DNA of 36,786 nt from Allosalinactinospora lopnorensis (GTDB lineage: Bacteria; Actinomycetota; Actinomycetes; Streptosporangiales; Streptosporangiaceae). Both the position numbers and the translations under genes were made by a program. Positions 8,048 to 15,674 of the stretch are shown piece after piece (the stretch's first letter is position 1; each line of letters begins with the position of its first letter). The notes beneath the pieces were generated by a model. That model did no database searches. It saw nothing but the letters and a program-made list of their open reading frames with translations, and was not told where the DNA came from. The stretch is taken from positions 1 to 36,786 of the forward strand of contig NZ_LAJC01000061.1 of NCBI RefSeq assembly GCF_000981225.1, read 5' to 3'.

Positions 8048-8388
8048 TTGAGCGCGCGCATGTTCACCGAGTCGATCGCGCAGCGCGACCAGTCCACATC
8101 GCCCTGGGCTCCCAGTTCGTCCAGCACCAGGCGGTGCAGCTTGGCCCACACCCGGGCCTGGCTCCACTCGGTGAACCGGCGATGCGCGGTGGGCCCGGAG
8201 GGGCCGAACACCGGTGGCAGTTGCCGCCACGTACAGCCAGTCGTGGCCACGAAGACGATCGCGGCCAGCACCTCCCGGTCGCCGTATCTCCGCCGGCCGC
8301 CACCCTGCGGGCGGGCCGGTGCCTGCGGCACCACCCGCTGGAACAACTCCCACAACCCATCGGGCACCAAGCGCTCCACCATCGACAT
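8035..8388 (-). CDS. IS5-family transposase, first frame (OrfA)
   Basis: This frame encodes 117 residues from ATG 8388, with MSMVERLVPDGLWELFQRVVP, RRRYGDREVLAAIVFVATTGCTWRQLPP and TAHRRFTEWSQARVWAKLH: the DUF4096-type N-terminal domain of IS5 transposases. It ends with CAIDSVNMRALKGG and a stop. The catalytic first Asp (in IDS) is in this frame. At 8041-8049 the coding strand reads AAAGGGGGG, and a -1 shift there (A GGG GGG to AGG GGG) fuses it to OrfB, as in the IS427 group. Confidence 0.8.
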   Translation of the reverse strand: MSMVERLVPDGLWELFQRVVPQAPARPQGGGRRRYGDREVLAAIVFVATTGCTWRQLPPVFGPSGPTAHRRFTEWSQARVWAKLHRLVLDELGAQGDVDWSRCAIDSVNMRALKGGS

Positions 8389-8425
8389 GCCGCCAGGCTA
8401 ACGAGAAATCCAAATGAGACGAGTT

Positions 8426-9457
8426 CTAAGTGGTGCGGCATATCTCGTCAGTCCGGGTTCCCGTGGGCAGGTTACGCATCTCCGCCTCGGTCAAGTCTCG
8501 TCCGCCGACCAGCCCGCACAGATGCCGGATCCACTGGTCGGGCTCCAGGGAGTAGGTGAGCGCGCCGCCCATGGGACCGTGGGCCAGCAGCGTGTGCGCG
8601 TCGATATCCGCCGCGACTGGCGTCATCCCCTCGGGAACGGGGAGGCTCAGGATTCGTTCCCCATCGAGGTTCCACACGTTCATGGTCGTGCCATTCTGTA
8701 GTGCGATGGCCTCGGAACCTTTCGTCCGTATCGGCATGGTGTCATTCCAAGTGGCGGTGATCAGTGTGTCGGTCTTGGCAGCCTTGTCGTCGCGGATTTC
8801 CCAGACCTCGAGTTTGCGCTCTACCTCGTCGCTTCGGCGGAAGAATATGAATTTTTCGGAGTCAGGGACGGGCAAGAACGCGATAAGGCCCTCCACGTTG
8901 GGGAGGGAGATGGTCTCCACCTGGTTGCCGTTGTTCCAGTCCCACCGCTCCAGCGACCGGCTGTCCGCACCGATGGCCAACAACTCCCCGTCCGGAAGCG
9001 GCTGCAGATGCACGGGCCTTGGTTCCGTTGGTCCGATGGAGTAGCTCATTTCCGGTAAGGGAAGGCGAAACGATGACCCGGTGGCCTCTCCGGTGTGTAG
9101 GTTGCGAACCTCGGCGTCCCCCTTATCCTCGACGATCACGACGTGCTCCCTATCGAAGGTGAGCATCGCTTGGGGCCCCTTCGATCCAGGGATATCGAGA
9201 TCCCAGACGAGGTCAAGGTTGGGCAGCGTGTGCACCTGGATCCGTTCGTCGGCCTCGATGATGAGCAGCCGTTCGTCGACGATCTTGGTCCTCCAGATGC
9301 CGCGCAACTCAACGCTCCCAAGGTGCGTGTTGTCGCGGGTGTCCCACAGGTCGAGGCCTGGGTGGGGGAGCAGTCTACCCCCACGCTCTTCGATGCGTAC
9401 CGTAACGGCGTAGTGGCCGTCGATGACATGACCAATGATACCGGCGGTTGTGTCCAT
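8426..9457 (-). CDS. Beta-propeller C-terminal segment of the trypsin-nSTAND protein (fragment 3)
   Basis: A 343-codon frame with repeated propeller-blade signatures: LDLWDTRDNTHLGSVEL, IQVHTLPNLDLVWDLDI, DAEVRNLHTGEATG, RSLERWDWNNGNQVETI, LEVWEIRDDKA, TMNVWNLDGERILSL. The last 40 residues (QWIRHLCGLVGGRDLTEAEMRNLPTG) are the conserved tail seen at the end of nSTAND-WD40 proteins. The upstream frame ends at TAG only 22 bases before this ATG, and one extra base near 9478-9486 would join them, so I read this as the third part of one protein rather than a separate gene. The ATG at 9457 has no convincing ribosome site. Its TAG stop is completed by the terminal base of the IS. Confidence 0.75.
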   Translation of the reverse strand: MDTTAGIIGHVIDGHYAVTVRIEERGGRLLPHPGLDLWDTRDNTHLGSVELRGIWRTKIVDERLLIIEADERIQVHTLPNLDLVWDLDIPGSKGPQAMLTFDREHVVIVEDKGDAEVRNLHTGEATGSSFRLPLPEMSYSIGPTEPRPVHLQPLPDGELLAIGADSRSLERWDWNNGNQVETISLPNVEGLIAFLPVPDSEKFIFFRRSDEVERKLEVWEIRDDKAAKTDTLITATWNDTMPIRTKGSEAIALQNGTTMNVWNLDGERILSLPVPEGMTPVAADIDAHTLLAHGPMGGALTYSLEPDQWIRHLCGLVGGRDLTEAEMRNLPTGTRTDEICRTT

Positions 9458-9477
9458 CCGCCCGAGCCTGTGGACCC

Positions 9478-11013
9478 CTATCCCAGGCCTGTCATCTCCT
9501 CGTCCCAGCTGAAAACGCGCAGCGCTTGCGCGTCGGCGGGGGCGACAGCGTGCTGTTCCGCGCTGATCGGAACCGGGCTGCCTCCGACGAGGCCCTCGCC
9601 TCTCAGGTCGACGAAGCGGAGCTGACGTTCATCCGCATTCTCTCCCTGCTGCCCGATGGCGTAGCGACCGTTCTCATTCGGGATGAACGTTTCATCGCAG
9701 TTGATCGGTGCTGTGACGAGCTCCTCCGAACCTCCAATGGCCGGCTGCCGAGTATGGATTCTGGCCCAACCTCCATCGGCTGCCAGTCGGCAGCTCGCAT
9801 GGACCGGCTCCTCTGTTCCCGCGGTCACAGTGGTGCTGAGGTGATTCTCCTGCGGATCCAGATCAAATCCCGGAAAGTCGATGGTCTCGGTCGGACCCTC
9901 CGGCAACGCGTGGACGAGGACCTCCTCCGGTGAGCCGACAAAGGGCGAGCTGACAAAGAGTGCGTCATCGCTCAAGAGGAACGTTCCGTCATCGTCACCC
10001 TCTTCGTTGGCGATCGGCTCGCGAGCCACCTCCTCGCCCGTCTGCGTGTCGTAGACCGTGATCTTCTCCGAGCTCCTCAGCTCGTGGACGGCTAGGTAGC
10101 CACCCGAAGGCGAAAGCGCGATCGCTGATGGTGATTCGACGACGCCGCCGTCCGGGACATCGACGTCACCCAGATGCCGCCCCTGCGCGTCGTGCAACGT
10201 GACCAGCTCATCGGTGAGCAGCGCAATTGTGTTGCCGTCCGCGGATATCGCGATTTCGTTCGCTATCTCGCCGGTGAGTGGGGCCTCTTCGGCCCCCTCT
10301 TCAGTAATGTTCCACATGTGAACCCGTAGGCCGGCAACGACGCCGACGCGGCTGAGATCGGAGGACACCTTGGGCTCTCCGACGTCAGAGGCCAACACAC
10401 CTCCTGGGGAGATCAGCGCGTCCAGCTCCCGGGTGCGAGCGTAGACGTCGAACAGCGCCTCGGTCGCACGCTGCGTCGGCGCTGTCCGATAAGCGGCGAC
10501 CGCGTGCAGCACCAGCTCCTCGTCCAGTTCGGACCGGCTGCCCACGTCAACGGCGAGCGTTTGAGAGGCCGCGTTAGCCTTCTCCTGCTCCGCACGCCTG
10601 CGTTGAGCCTCCGCGGCGACACCGATAACCAAAGCTAAAACGATGAGTCCAGATATGATTGCGATAACCGTTCGCGATCTGCGGCGCCGCCGAATGCGCG
10701 AGTTGGTCGAGGCAGCTAGGTAGCGCCGTTCGTCCTCGGTCAACTCTGCGCCGCGAGCCGGCACCTGCTCCTCGGCCTCCTCCAGGGCCGACCCGTGTAG
10801 CAACAGGGAGTCGTCCCTACCGGACCGCATCCATCGGAGCGTGTCGTTGCGGAGCCCTTCGCGCCAGATCAGGAAGCGTTCGTCCGCGCGCACCCAATCG
10901 CGCAGCCTGGTCCAGTTGTCAATCAGGGCCTCATGAACGAACCGCACCGTCGTCGCACGCCCGGCGTCCTCGGTGACGACGACCAACCTAGCCACTGCGG
11001 GAAGCTGCACCAA
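9478..11013 (-). CDS. nSTAND C-terminal helical region, membrane helix and beta-propeller (fragment 2)
   Basis: A 511-codon frame that continues the protease/NTPase frame. The first 20-80 residues (RFVHEALIDNWTRLRDWV, FLIWREGLRNDTLRWM) are the typical end of nSTAND modules. A basic cluster and one membrane helix follow (RIRRRRRSRTVIAIISGLIVLALVIGV, about 106-132), then a short coiled segment (EAQRRRAEQEKANAASQTLA) and the first propeller blades (LRVHMWNITEEG, LVTLHDAQGRHLGDV, ITVYDTQTGEEVA). It overlaps fragment 1; adding one C in the CCC at 11015-11017 (+ strand) gives SGELVQLPAV and rejoins the frames. The helix places the propeller and the protease/NTPase on opposite sides of the membrane, or tethers one of them. 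Confidence 0.78.
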   Translation of the reverse strand: MVQLPAVARLVVVTEDAGRATTVRFVHEALIDNWTRLRDWVRADERFLIWREGLRNDTLRWMRSGRDDSLLLHGSALEEAEEQVPARGAELTEDERRYLAASTNSRIRRRRRSRTVIAIISGLIVLALVIGVAAEAQRRRAEQEKANAASQTLAVDVGSRSELDEELVLHAVAAYRTAPTQRATEALFDVYARTRELDALISPGGVLASDVGEPKVSSDLSRVGVVAGLRVHMWNITEEGAEEAPLTGEIANEIAISADGNTIALLTDELVTLHDAQGRHLGDVDVPDGGVVESPSAIALSPSGGYLAVHELRSSEKITVYDTQTGEEVAREPIANEEGDDDGTFLLSDDALFVSSPFVGSPEEVLVHALPEGPTETIDFPGFDLDPQENHLSTTVTAGTEEPVHASCRLAADGGWARIHTRQPAIGGSEELVTAPINCDETFIPNENGRYAIGQQGENADERQLRFVDLRGEGLVGGSPVPISAEQHAVAPADAQALRVFSWDEEMTGLG

Positions 11014-12545
11014 CTCCCGCTCACCAGGCTGAGCTCCTCCAGAAGTGCGCTCCGCCCGACCGGCAGATGGCCCCGATGGACGCGCAAGAGCCTGTTGAAG
11101 AGCCGTGGAGCGACGGCGCGCTCGCCCGGGCCCAGCAGCGCCCAGACTTCTTCAGCGTAGCCATCCAGTGCGCCCGAGATCCCCCCGAACTCCTCATAGG
11201 CTCGGTGGCCGATTACGCCGCCCCGCTGCTCGTCCCACAACCGGGACAGGGTGAACTGGAGGAGCGGGAGTGGGGCCTTTGCCTCGCGAACAGCCTCCAG
11301 AATTCGTTCCACCAAGCCGTTCTCGAAGACAACTCCGGAAGGCAGCGGCCCCTCAATGGTCCGGCGCAACTCGGCGTCGCCCATCGCGGGGACCGACCTG
11401 GTGTGCCACGAGGCCAACCCAGCCAGCTCGCGCTGACTGAGGAGTGTGTCGAGGAAGTCGGAGCGTACCGCGACTAGCGCCCGGACTATGGAAGACGGTC
11501 GGGACGCTTCGGCAGTGACCCTGGCAACCAGCTCGACCGCGTCTGCGGTAACCGTTTCCTCGGCCTGGTCGACAACAATGAGTGTGCTATCTGCGCCGCG
11601 GATGGCAGCGTCCACCCGCTCACGCACTGCCGCCTCTGTAGGGCGAACAACCAACACGTTGCGCTTATGCGCCGCGCGCAGTCGGGGCAGTACTCCGGCA
11701 AGGAGCAGGGAGGTCTTCCCACACCCCGACGGGCCGACGAGCAGGGCGTTCTCCCGCTTGGCGGCCCGCTCGACGAGCTCGGCCACCAACGCTTCGCGCC
11801 CGAAGAACAGATGGCTGTCCTCCGCATGGAAGGCACGCAGCCCACGATAGGGAGTCGGCGGGATAACGCGGTCATGGATCTCGGGCAGTGCGTTGAGGAG
11901 GGCCTGGCCAGTGATCGCGTAGCTCGTCCGCGAGTCCAGCCTGGGAGTAACGGCGAGAGTCATCCCCACAACCGCCTGGAGTACATCGGACCAGAGCGGT
12001 CCCCCGCTGAAGCCGGGTTGAACGGGAACCCCGGTCATACGTATGTCCTCCGTCTGCACTACCCCAGAGGCAGAGTGCCCCAGGATCGTGCACCGCGCCC
12101 AGGCGACGTTATGCAGCCCTTGAGGAAAGCCACCGACGCGCGCCTCGACGCCGGAGAGGTTCCCACTGGTGACAAGACGGACAGGCCGTGCCCCGACGGG
12201 AACCGAGGATGAGGATAGGAGGCGCAGCAGGGCGATATCGCCTTGCAGTTCGGTTCCACCGGAAATCCAACGCTCGACCGTGGTCTCGATCCGCGCGTGC
12301 GGATCGATCAGGGGAAAGACCACCGTCACGTGGTCTCGGTGAGAAGGAGGGTCGGCGTGCTCGGCCCCGATGGCACGCGACACCACATGCGCGCAGGTCA
12401 AAAGGGTATCGTTGGATATCAGAAACCCAGCCCCGACGGACGTCCCCACACTATTCTGCACGCGTACGAGCGCAGCCTCGAGTGAAGTGGCCAGAGCTAC
12501 CCTCTCCCTTCCGAAGAGCATCGCTAGAACCGAACGACGATTCAT
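10923..12545 (-). CDS. Trypsin-like protease fused to nSTAND NTPase (fragment 1, N-terminal)
   Basis: I use ATG 12545 (an ATG at 12521 is possible; the frame opens at 12656). With that start, a trypsin-fold protease occupies about 25-225 with His53 (TCAHVV), Asp103 (QGDIALL) and Ser180 (GFSGGPLW). The linker PYRGLRAFHAEDSHLFFGRE opens an nSTAND NTPase with P-loop GPSGCGKT at 271-278 and Walker B TLIVVDQAEE near 321-330. STAND ATPases are signal-responsive switches; a serine protease effector suggests cleavage of a target after activation. The frame goes wrong at about 11015 (one missing base), giving an artefactual tail ending at 10923. Its partner Trypco1 lies downstream beyond the propeller fragments and IS. 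Confidence 0.83.
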   Translation of the reverse strand: MNRRSVLAMLFGRERVALATSLEAALVRVQNSVGTSVGAGFLISNDTLLTCAHVVSRAIGAEHADPPSHRDHVTVVFPLIDPHARIETTVERWISGGTELQGDIALLRLLSSSSVPVGARPVRLVTSGNLSGVEARVGGFPQGLHNVAWARCTILGHSASGVVQTEDIRMTGVPVQPGFSGGPLWSDVLQAVVGMTLAVTPRLDSRTSYAITGQALLNALPEIHDRVIPPTPYRGLRAFHAEDSHLFFGREALVAELVERAAKRENALLVGPSGCGKTSLLLAGVLPRLRAAHKRNVLVVRPTEAAVRERVDAAIRGADSTLIVVDQAEETVTADAVELVARVTAEASRPSSIVRALVAVRSDFLDTLLSQRELAGLASWHTRSVPAMGDAELRRTIEGPLPSGVVFENGLVERILEAVREAKAPLPLLQFTLSRLWDEQRGGVIGHRAYEEFGGISGALDGYAEEVWALLGPGERAVAPRLFNRLLRVHRGHLPVGRSALLEELSLVSGSWCSFPQWLGWSSSPRTPGVRRRCGSFMRP

Positions 12546-12758
12546 CACCGTTCCATGGCGGAAGCGATCGATCAAGCGGTTTTGGTTTTTCCGCTTATTG
12601 ACCGATAAGGAGTTTTCGTCCCGATTCTTGAGATGGAGGGTGAAGACTGCTCGCACGCGTTTACGTGCAAGGAGATGTTGAACGGAAAATCAAGGTTCGG
12701 TAGGGCAGGCCGCGGTATCCGGTGCTTAAAGCGCAACGGATGTTGGAAGAGCGCCTGG
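12546..12758. promoter_or_regulatory. AT-richer upstream region of the trypsin-nSTAND gene
   Basis: This stretch of about 210 bases between the IS110-like fragment and the first likely ATG includes the least GC-rich part of the module (12575-12625). It must hold the promoter on the - strand if the module is expressed. I could not assign -35/-10 boxes with confidence. Confidence 0.35.
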
Positions 12759-12986
12759 TCAGGTCGTTGGTGCGAGTGTTACTTGATGGCCGAGGGCATG
12801 GAGCTGTCGGACGAGGTCATGTGTTTTGCGAGTGGTGTTGAGGTGGCGTTGGTGCCAGTTGACCCCGAGTTCCTGGTAGCGGGCGTCGGGGGCGCTGAGG
12901 AGATGCCAGGTGATGGTAAGGATTGAGCGGGCGAGCGCGACGAGAGCTTTGGCGTACCCGCGGCGTTTGACTAGCGGTGGTTTGTT
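12759..12986 (-). pseudogene. IS110-family transposase, extreme C-terminal fragment
   Basis: About 75 codons: NKPPLVKRRGYAKALVALARSILTITWHLL, DARYQELGVNWHQRHLNTTRKTHDLVRQLHALGHQVTL, ending at a stop at 12759. This is the last part of an IS110-type transposase. At its 5' side (12986) it abuts, within a base or two, the end of an unrelated transposase fragment, so it was truncated by another insertion or recombination. An ATG at 13007 lies in the neighbouring fragment and is not a real start. Confidence 0.7.
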
Positions 12987-13374
12987 AGACCCGGCAGTAG
13001 AGATCAAGGGGTCTGCCGGTGGAGACGGCGTGGATCAGGTCTTGGAGTTCGTTGGGCGGGGGCCTGGCTGTCCAGGCTCGCCAGTAGCGTTGCAGCATGG
13101 TCCAGGGCACCAGCCAGCCACGGACGGCCCGGAGCGCCCGGGGCTAGCAGGCCGGCTGGGGCCGCGGTTCTCCCCTCTCTGCCGGACCCGGCAGCGCAGG
13201 GGGTTCGGGCGGCAGGTCGGTAGCTGGCGGGGGCGGGGCGAACCAGATGTCCCAGCAGAAGCTGAACGCGCAGTTGACCAGACTCTGGTGGCGGCGGATG
13301 GCGGCATCGGAGCGCACCTGGGCCTTGGGCCAGCCCAGCTCGTCCTTGATCTGCTTGTAGCTCTGCTCGCCCCA
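12985..13374 (-). pseudogene. DDE transposase C-terminal fragment (IS701/IS4-like) with an internal stop
   Basis: Reading on the - strand: WGEQSYKQIKDELGWPKAQVRSDAAIRRHQSLVNCAFSFCWDIWF, a Pro-rich linker, then an in-frame TAG at 13144-13146, then PRALRAVRGWLVPWTMLQRYWRAW and PPNELQDLIHAVSTGRPLDLY to TAA at 12985-12987. The E-Q-x-Y-K-Q-x-K-x-E-L-G-W and R-R-H-Q blocks are those of a DDE transposase C-terminus. The TAG probably replaced a Trp codon, since the frame stays meaningful on both sides. The N-terminal part is missing; the open frame fuses directly to an IS110-like fragment. Confidence 0.68.
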
Positions 13375-13992
13375 GAGGAACATTGCGCGTTTGAGCTGGC
13401 GGTTGCCGCCTCTGGGGGCGTGTTCGCCGTGGATCGAGGTCCCTGAGGACTTCGTGGTCGGGGCGAGTCCGGCGTAGGAGGCGAGGTGGGCGGCGGTGGG
13501 GAAGCTAGCGCCGTCGCCGACGGTGACCAGCAGTACGGCGGCGGTCCTGACCGCGACCCCAGGCATCGAGGTCAGGACCACCGAAAGAGGGGGCGCCTCC
13601 AGCAGGGCCTCGATCTGCGCTTCCAGGGCTCGGCGTTGCTCGTGGACGGCCGCGAGCGAGCGGGCCAGCGAGGGGATGACGATGTCGAGAGTGCCGGTGC
13701 CGGGAACGACGACGGTTTGTTCGTCCAGAGCGTTGAAGAGCTCATCGATCAGCCGGGCGGCCATGCGTGGTGCCTGGGGCCAGATCACCTCGACGAGCCT
13801 GCGGCGGCCGGCCTTTCGCAGCGCGGCCGGGGATCCGTAGCGTTCCAGCAGCCAGGTCACCGCGGGATGGTCTAGGCGCGGCCCGAGGACGCGCTCCAGG
13901 GACGGGTGGAACTGAGTGAGCAGACCGCGTGTGCGGTTGCTGGTACGGGTGCCTCGGCCGCGAGGTCCTGGTCGAAAATCTCCACCAACACG
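13375..13992 (-). pseudogene. IS110/IS116-family transposase, middle fragment with frameshift
   Basis: From 13860 down to 13375 the frame reads LLERYGSPAALRKAGRRRLVEVIWPQAPRMA, LSVVLTSMPGVAVRTAAVLLVTVGDGASFPTAAHLASYAGLAP, SGTSIHGEHAPRGGNRQLKRAMFL: the transposase_20 domain of IS110-like enzymes with its helix-hairpin-helix-like core. Upstream, FDQDLAAEA (near 13965) and SNRTRGLLTQFHPSLERVLGPRLDHPAV belong to the same protein but need one base restored near 13945-13955. After AMFL the family sequence stops and another transposase begins. N-terminal RuvC-like DEDD domain and true C-terminus are missing. Confidence 0.72.
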
Positions 13993-14052
13993 CCCATAAC
14001 CACACCATCGGACAAGAACCCGGAATGCTACGGGTTATTAATCGGCGAACCC

Positions 14053-15024
14053 TTAGCGCGATAGCTCCAAGTCGAAGAACTTGAGAACCGAAGTCACCAG
14101 CATCAAGCCGATTATGGAGTTGATGCGGGAGTACTGGGCGCGCGACACCGCGTGGGCACTGGGGTGTCGCCCGAACTCGCGCGGAATCGAACCGCCATGA
14201 TCGGGCCAGTACTTGGCGTGGGCATACCATACAGGAGCGAAGGTCAAGGCGACACGGATCTTGTAGTCATCAAATTTGAACCTGATGCTCTTTTTCTTGA
14301 AATCATTGGTTGTGAGTATTGCCCGGCTCGCTGCGTCGAAGTGTCGACGCATGAGAGTATCCAGCAGGTTTTCAGCAAGCGCCTGAGCTGCGCTGCTGTG
14401 TCCTTCACGCAGGGCGCTGACGCAAGCGAGCGCAAAGCCGCGTGAATCATGAAGGTCGGGATGGTCAATGGTTGCGAGGGCGTTCTCGCAGTCGTTGACG
14501 ATTCCCCTCCAACGCTGGCTTAGGACACGACGGCGGACTGCAGCATCCGGTGCCTCAAGGAGCGCGTTCACCGCCTTCGGTCCCGGAACCCACATGAGGG
14601 GGATTCCCTCTTCAACTAAAATGGGCTCTAGAATATCGATGGTGGGAGTGGAATCGTGTAGGTTCTCAGGGTAGACACGATACTTGATGCGCCCCAGAGA
14701 CTCGAATACGCTCTTCCACTGCGACTCATAGAACTGAACTAGAGGCGCAAGTGAATCACGTATATTGGTGTTAAGGGTATTGAACTCAGCTATTTGCTTG
14801 CTGAGTTGGTCGGAAAGCGGGTTCTTCCAAGAGGGCGGAACGCGGAGATTGAACTGAGGGAGGTTTGCCGTCGTCCAACTCGTTGCGGCGAACTTCCTCG
14901 TCCACGAGGAAGCCAAGCTGTTGTAGTAGTCCGCCAGCGCCGTCAACCCTGGGTAGAGGCGTGAGAGATCAACCGGCTCCAGCTCATCCCCGCTGTCTAC
15001 GGGCTCCTCAATGTCATCTATCAC
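14053..15024 (-). CDS. Uncharacterised protein (actinobacterial hypothetical)
   Basis: This encodes 323 residues from GTG 15024; the frame is open to 15117, but the extra 31 residues are basic, low-complexity-like and lack a ribosome site. I do not recognise a named domain. The N-terminus is acidic (DDIEEPVDSGDELEP); the middle has a long helical stretch (LSKQIAEFNTLNTNIRDSLAPLVQFYES) and the sequence GIPLMWVPGPKAVNALLEAPDAAVRRRVLSQR, followed by IVNDCENAL and AQALAENLLDTLMRRH. The C-terminus has two hydrophobic stretches (KIRVALTFAPVWYAHAKYW; INSIIGLMLVTSVLKFF) that may be membrane-associated. GC content is visibly lower than in neighbouring genes, pointing to transfer. It is flanked by IS remnants and the type III R-M genes; a defence role is possible by context only. 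Confidence 0.68.
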   Translation of the reverse strand: MIDDIEEPVDSGDELEPVDLSRLYPGLTALADYYNSLASSWTRKFAATSWTTANLPQFNLRVPPSWKNPLSDQLSKQIAEFNTLNTNIRDSLAPLVQFYESQWKSVFESLGRIKYRVYPENLHDSTPTIDILEPILVEEGIPLMWVPGPKAVNALLEAPDAAVRRRVLSQRWRGIVNDCENALATIDHPDLHDSRGFALACVSALREGHSSAAQALAENLLDTLMRRHFDAASRAILTTNDFKKKSIRFKFDDYKIRVALTFAPVWYAHAKYWPDHGGSIPREFGRHPSAHAVSRAQYSRINSIIGLMLVTSVLKFFDLELSR

Positions 15025-15171
15025 GCCAGCATGATCGCAGGAGTTTTCCCTGCTCCCAAGGTATTTATGGTGAGCAGCATGCCTGGCGACCACAGACCGT
15101 CGACACCGGTTACTCAAAGGCCACGATGTCGTCGCGGCAGAGGTGGCTTCGTCAGGGCTCAGCTCTCTGGA

Positions 15172-15205
15172 CTAGTACTGCAACAACCTGTCGTTGCAGT
15201 ACTAG
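15172..15205. repeat. Paired IS701-type ends between CTAG copies (34 bp)
   Basis: Perfect 13-bp inverted repeat CTAGTACTGCAAC and GTTGCAGTACTAG around an 8-base centre. Bases 15180-15204 are identical to 7165-7189, the 3' terminus of the IS701-family transposase fragment. The outer CTAG on both sides fits the 4-bp YTAR target duplication of IS701 elements, so this looks like a nearly empty element: two ends with the interior deleted. Confidence 0.6.
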
Positions 15206-15401
15206 GCCGCCGGCGCCATCGGCGAGGTGTTCCCCGAAGGCCTGGACATCGCCCGGCAGAACCGGCGCTTCCTCTACCGCGCGGTGCGTCACCTCGCCCA
15301 GGTGGAGGGCCTGGAGCAGTTCCTCGACCTGGGCTCGGGGCTGCCCAGCGGGAACAACGTGCACGAGATCGCCCAGACCTTCCGGCCGAAGGCGCATCGA
15401 A
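15206..15401 (+). pseudogene. SAM-dependent methyltransferase (Methyltransf_19/DUF574-like) fragment
   Basis: The frame reads AIGEVFPEGLDIARQNRRFLYRAVRHLAQVEGLEQFLDLGSGLPSGNNVHEIAQTF. This is the R-x-F-L-x-R-A-V-R-x-L plus F-L-D-L-G-x-G-L-P region (SAM-binding motif I) of the large actinobacterial S-adenosyl methyltransferase family. About 60 of the usual 260 or so residues remain. It begins right after the IS701-like end pair at 15205 and fades out near 15400, with no start codon or C-terminal domain. It is a gene scrap left by rearrangement. Confidence 0.65.
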
Positions 15402-15674
15402 CAATCTGGCCTCTGAACTGGGGAGACTTGTCCCCGAAGTGTCCCGGATCGTTTCGCAACCGGAAGAGTCGACCCGCGCACAGGTAGATGGATTGGTGGT
15501 GGGATCTGATAGGTCCATTGGTAGGTCCGCCCCACCGCAGAACGCCAAGGCTGTTGGCCGGTTGACGGCCGGTCACTGCCCCCTTCGCCTTCCCGGCTTC
15601 GCAGGGCCGGAGAATGCGGACGCGACCATCCACCAAAATGGACGTCGAACGCCAGAAACGGGACGCAGGAGACG

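Larger units (their letters stand above)
7577..8426 (-). mobile_element. IS5-family insertion sequence, complete, 850 bp
   Basis: Ends are 17-bp inverted repeats matching at 16 positions: GAATTCGTCTCATTTGG at 7577-7593 and its near complement at 8410-8426. A 3-bp target duplication TAA flanks it (7574-7576 and 8427-8429). Inside are two overlapping transposase frames joined by a probable programmed frameshift. The insertion point is the tiny gap between the beta-propeller stop codon and the Trypco1 ribosome site; the terminal G of the element even completes the upstream TAG stop. Confidence 0.88.

Noticed and set aside
15172-15205. Possible transcription terminator
   Set aside because: The hairpin is perfect, but identity to the IS701 terminus and CTAG edges explain it better.
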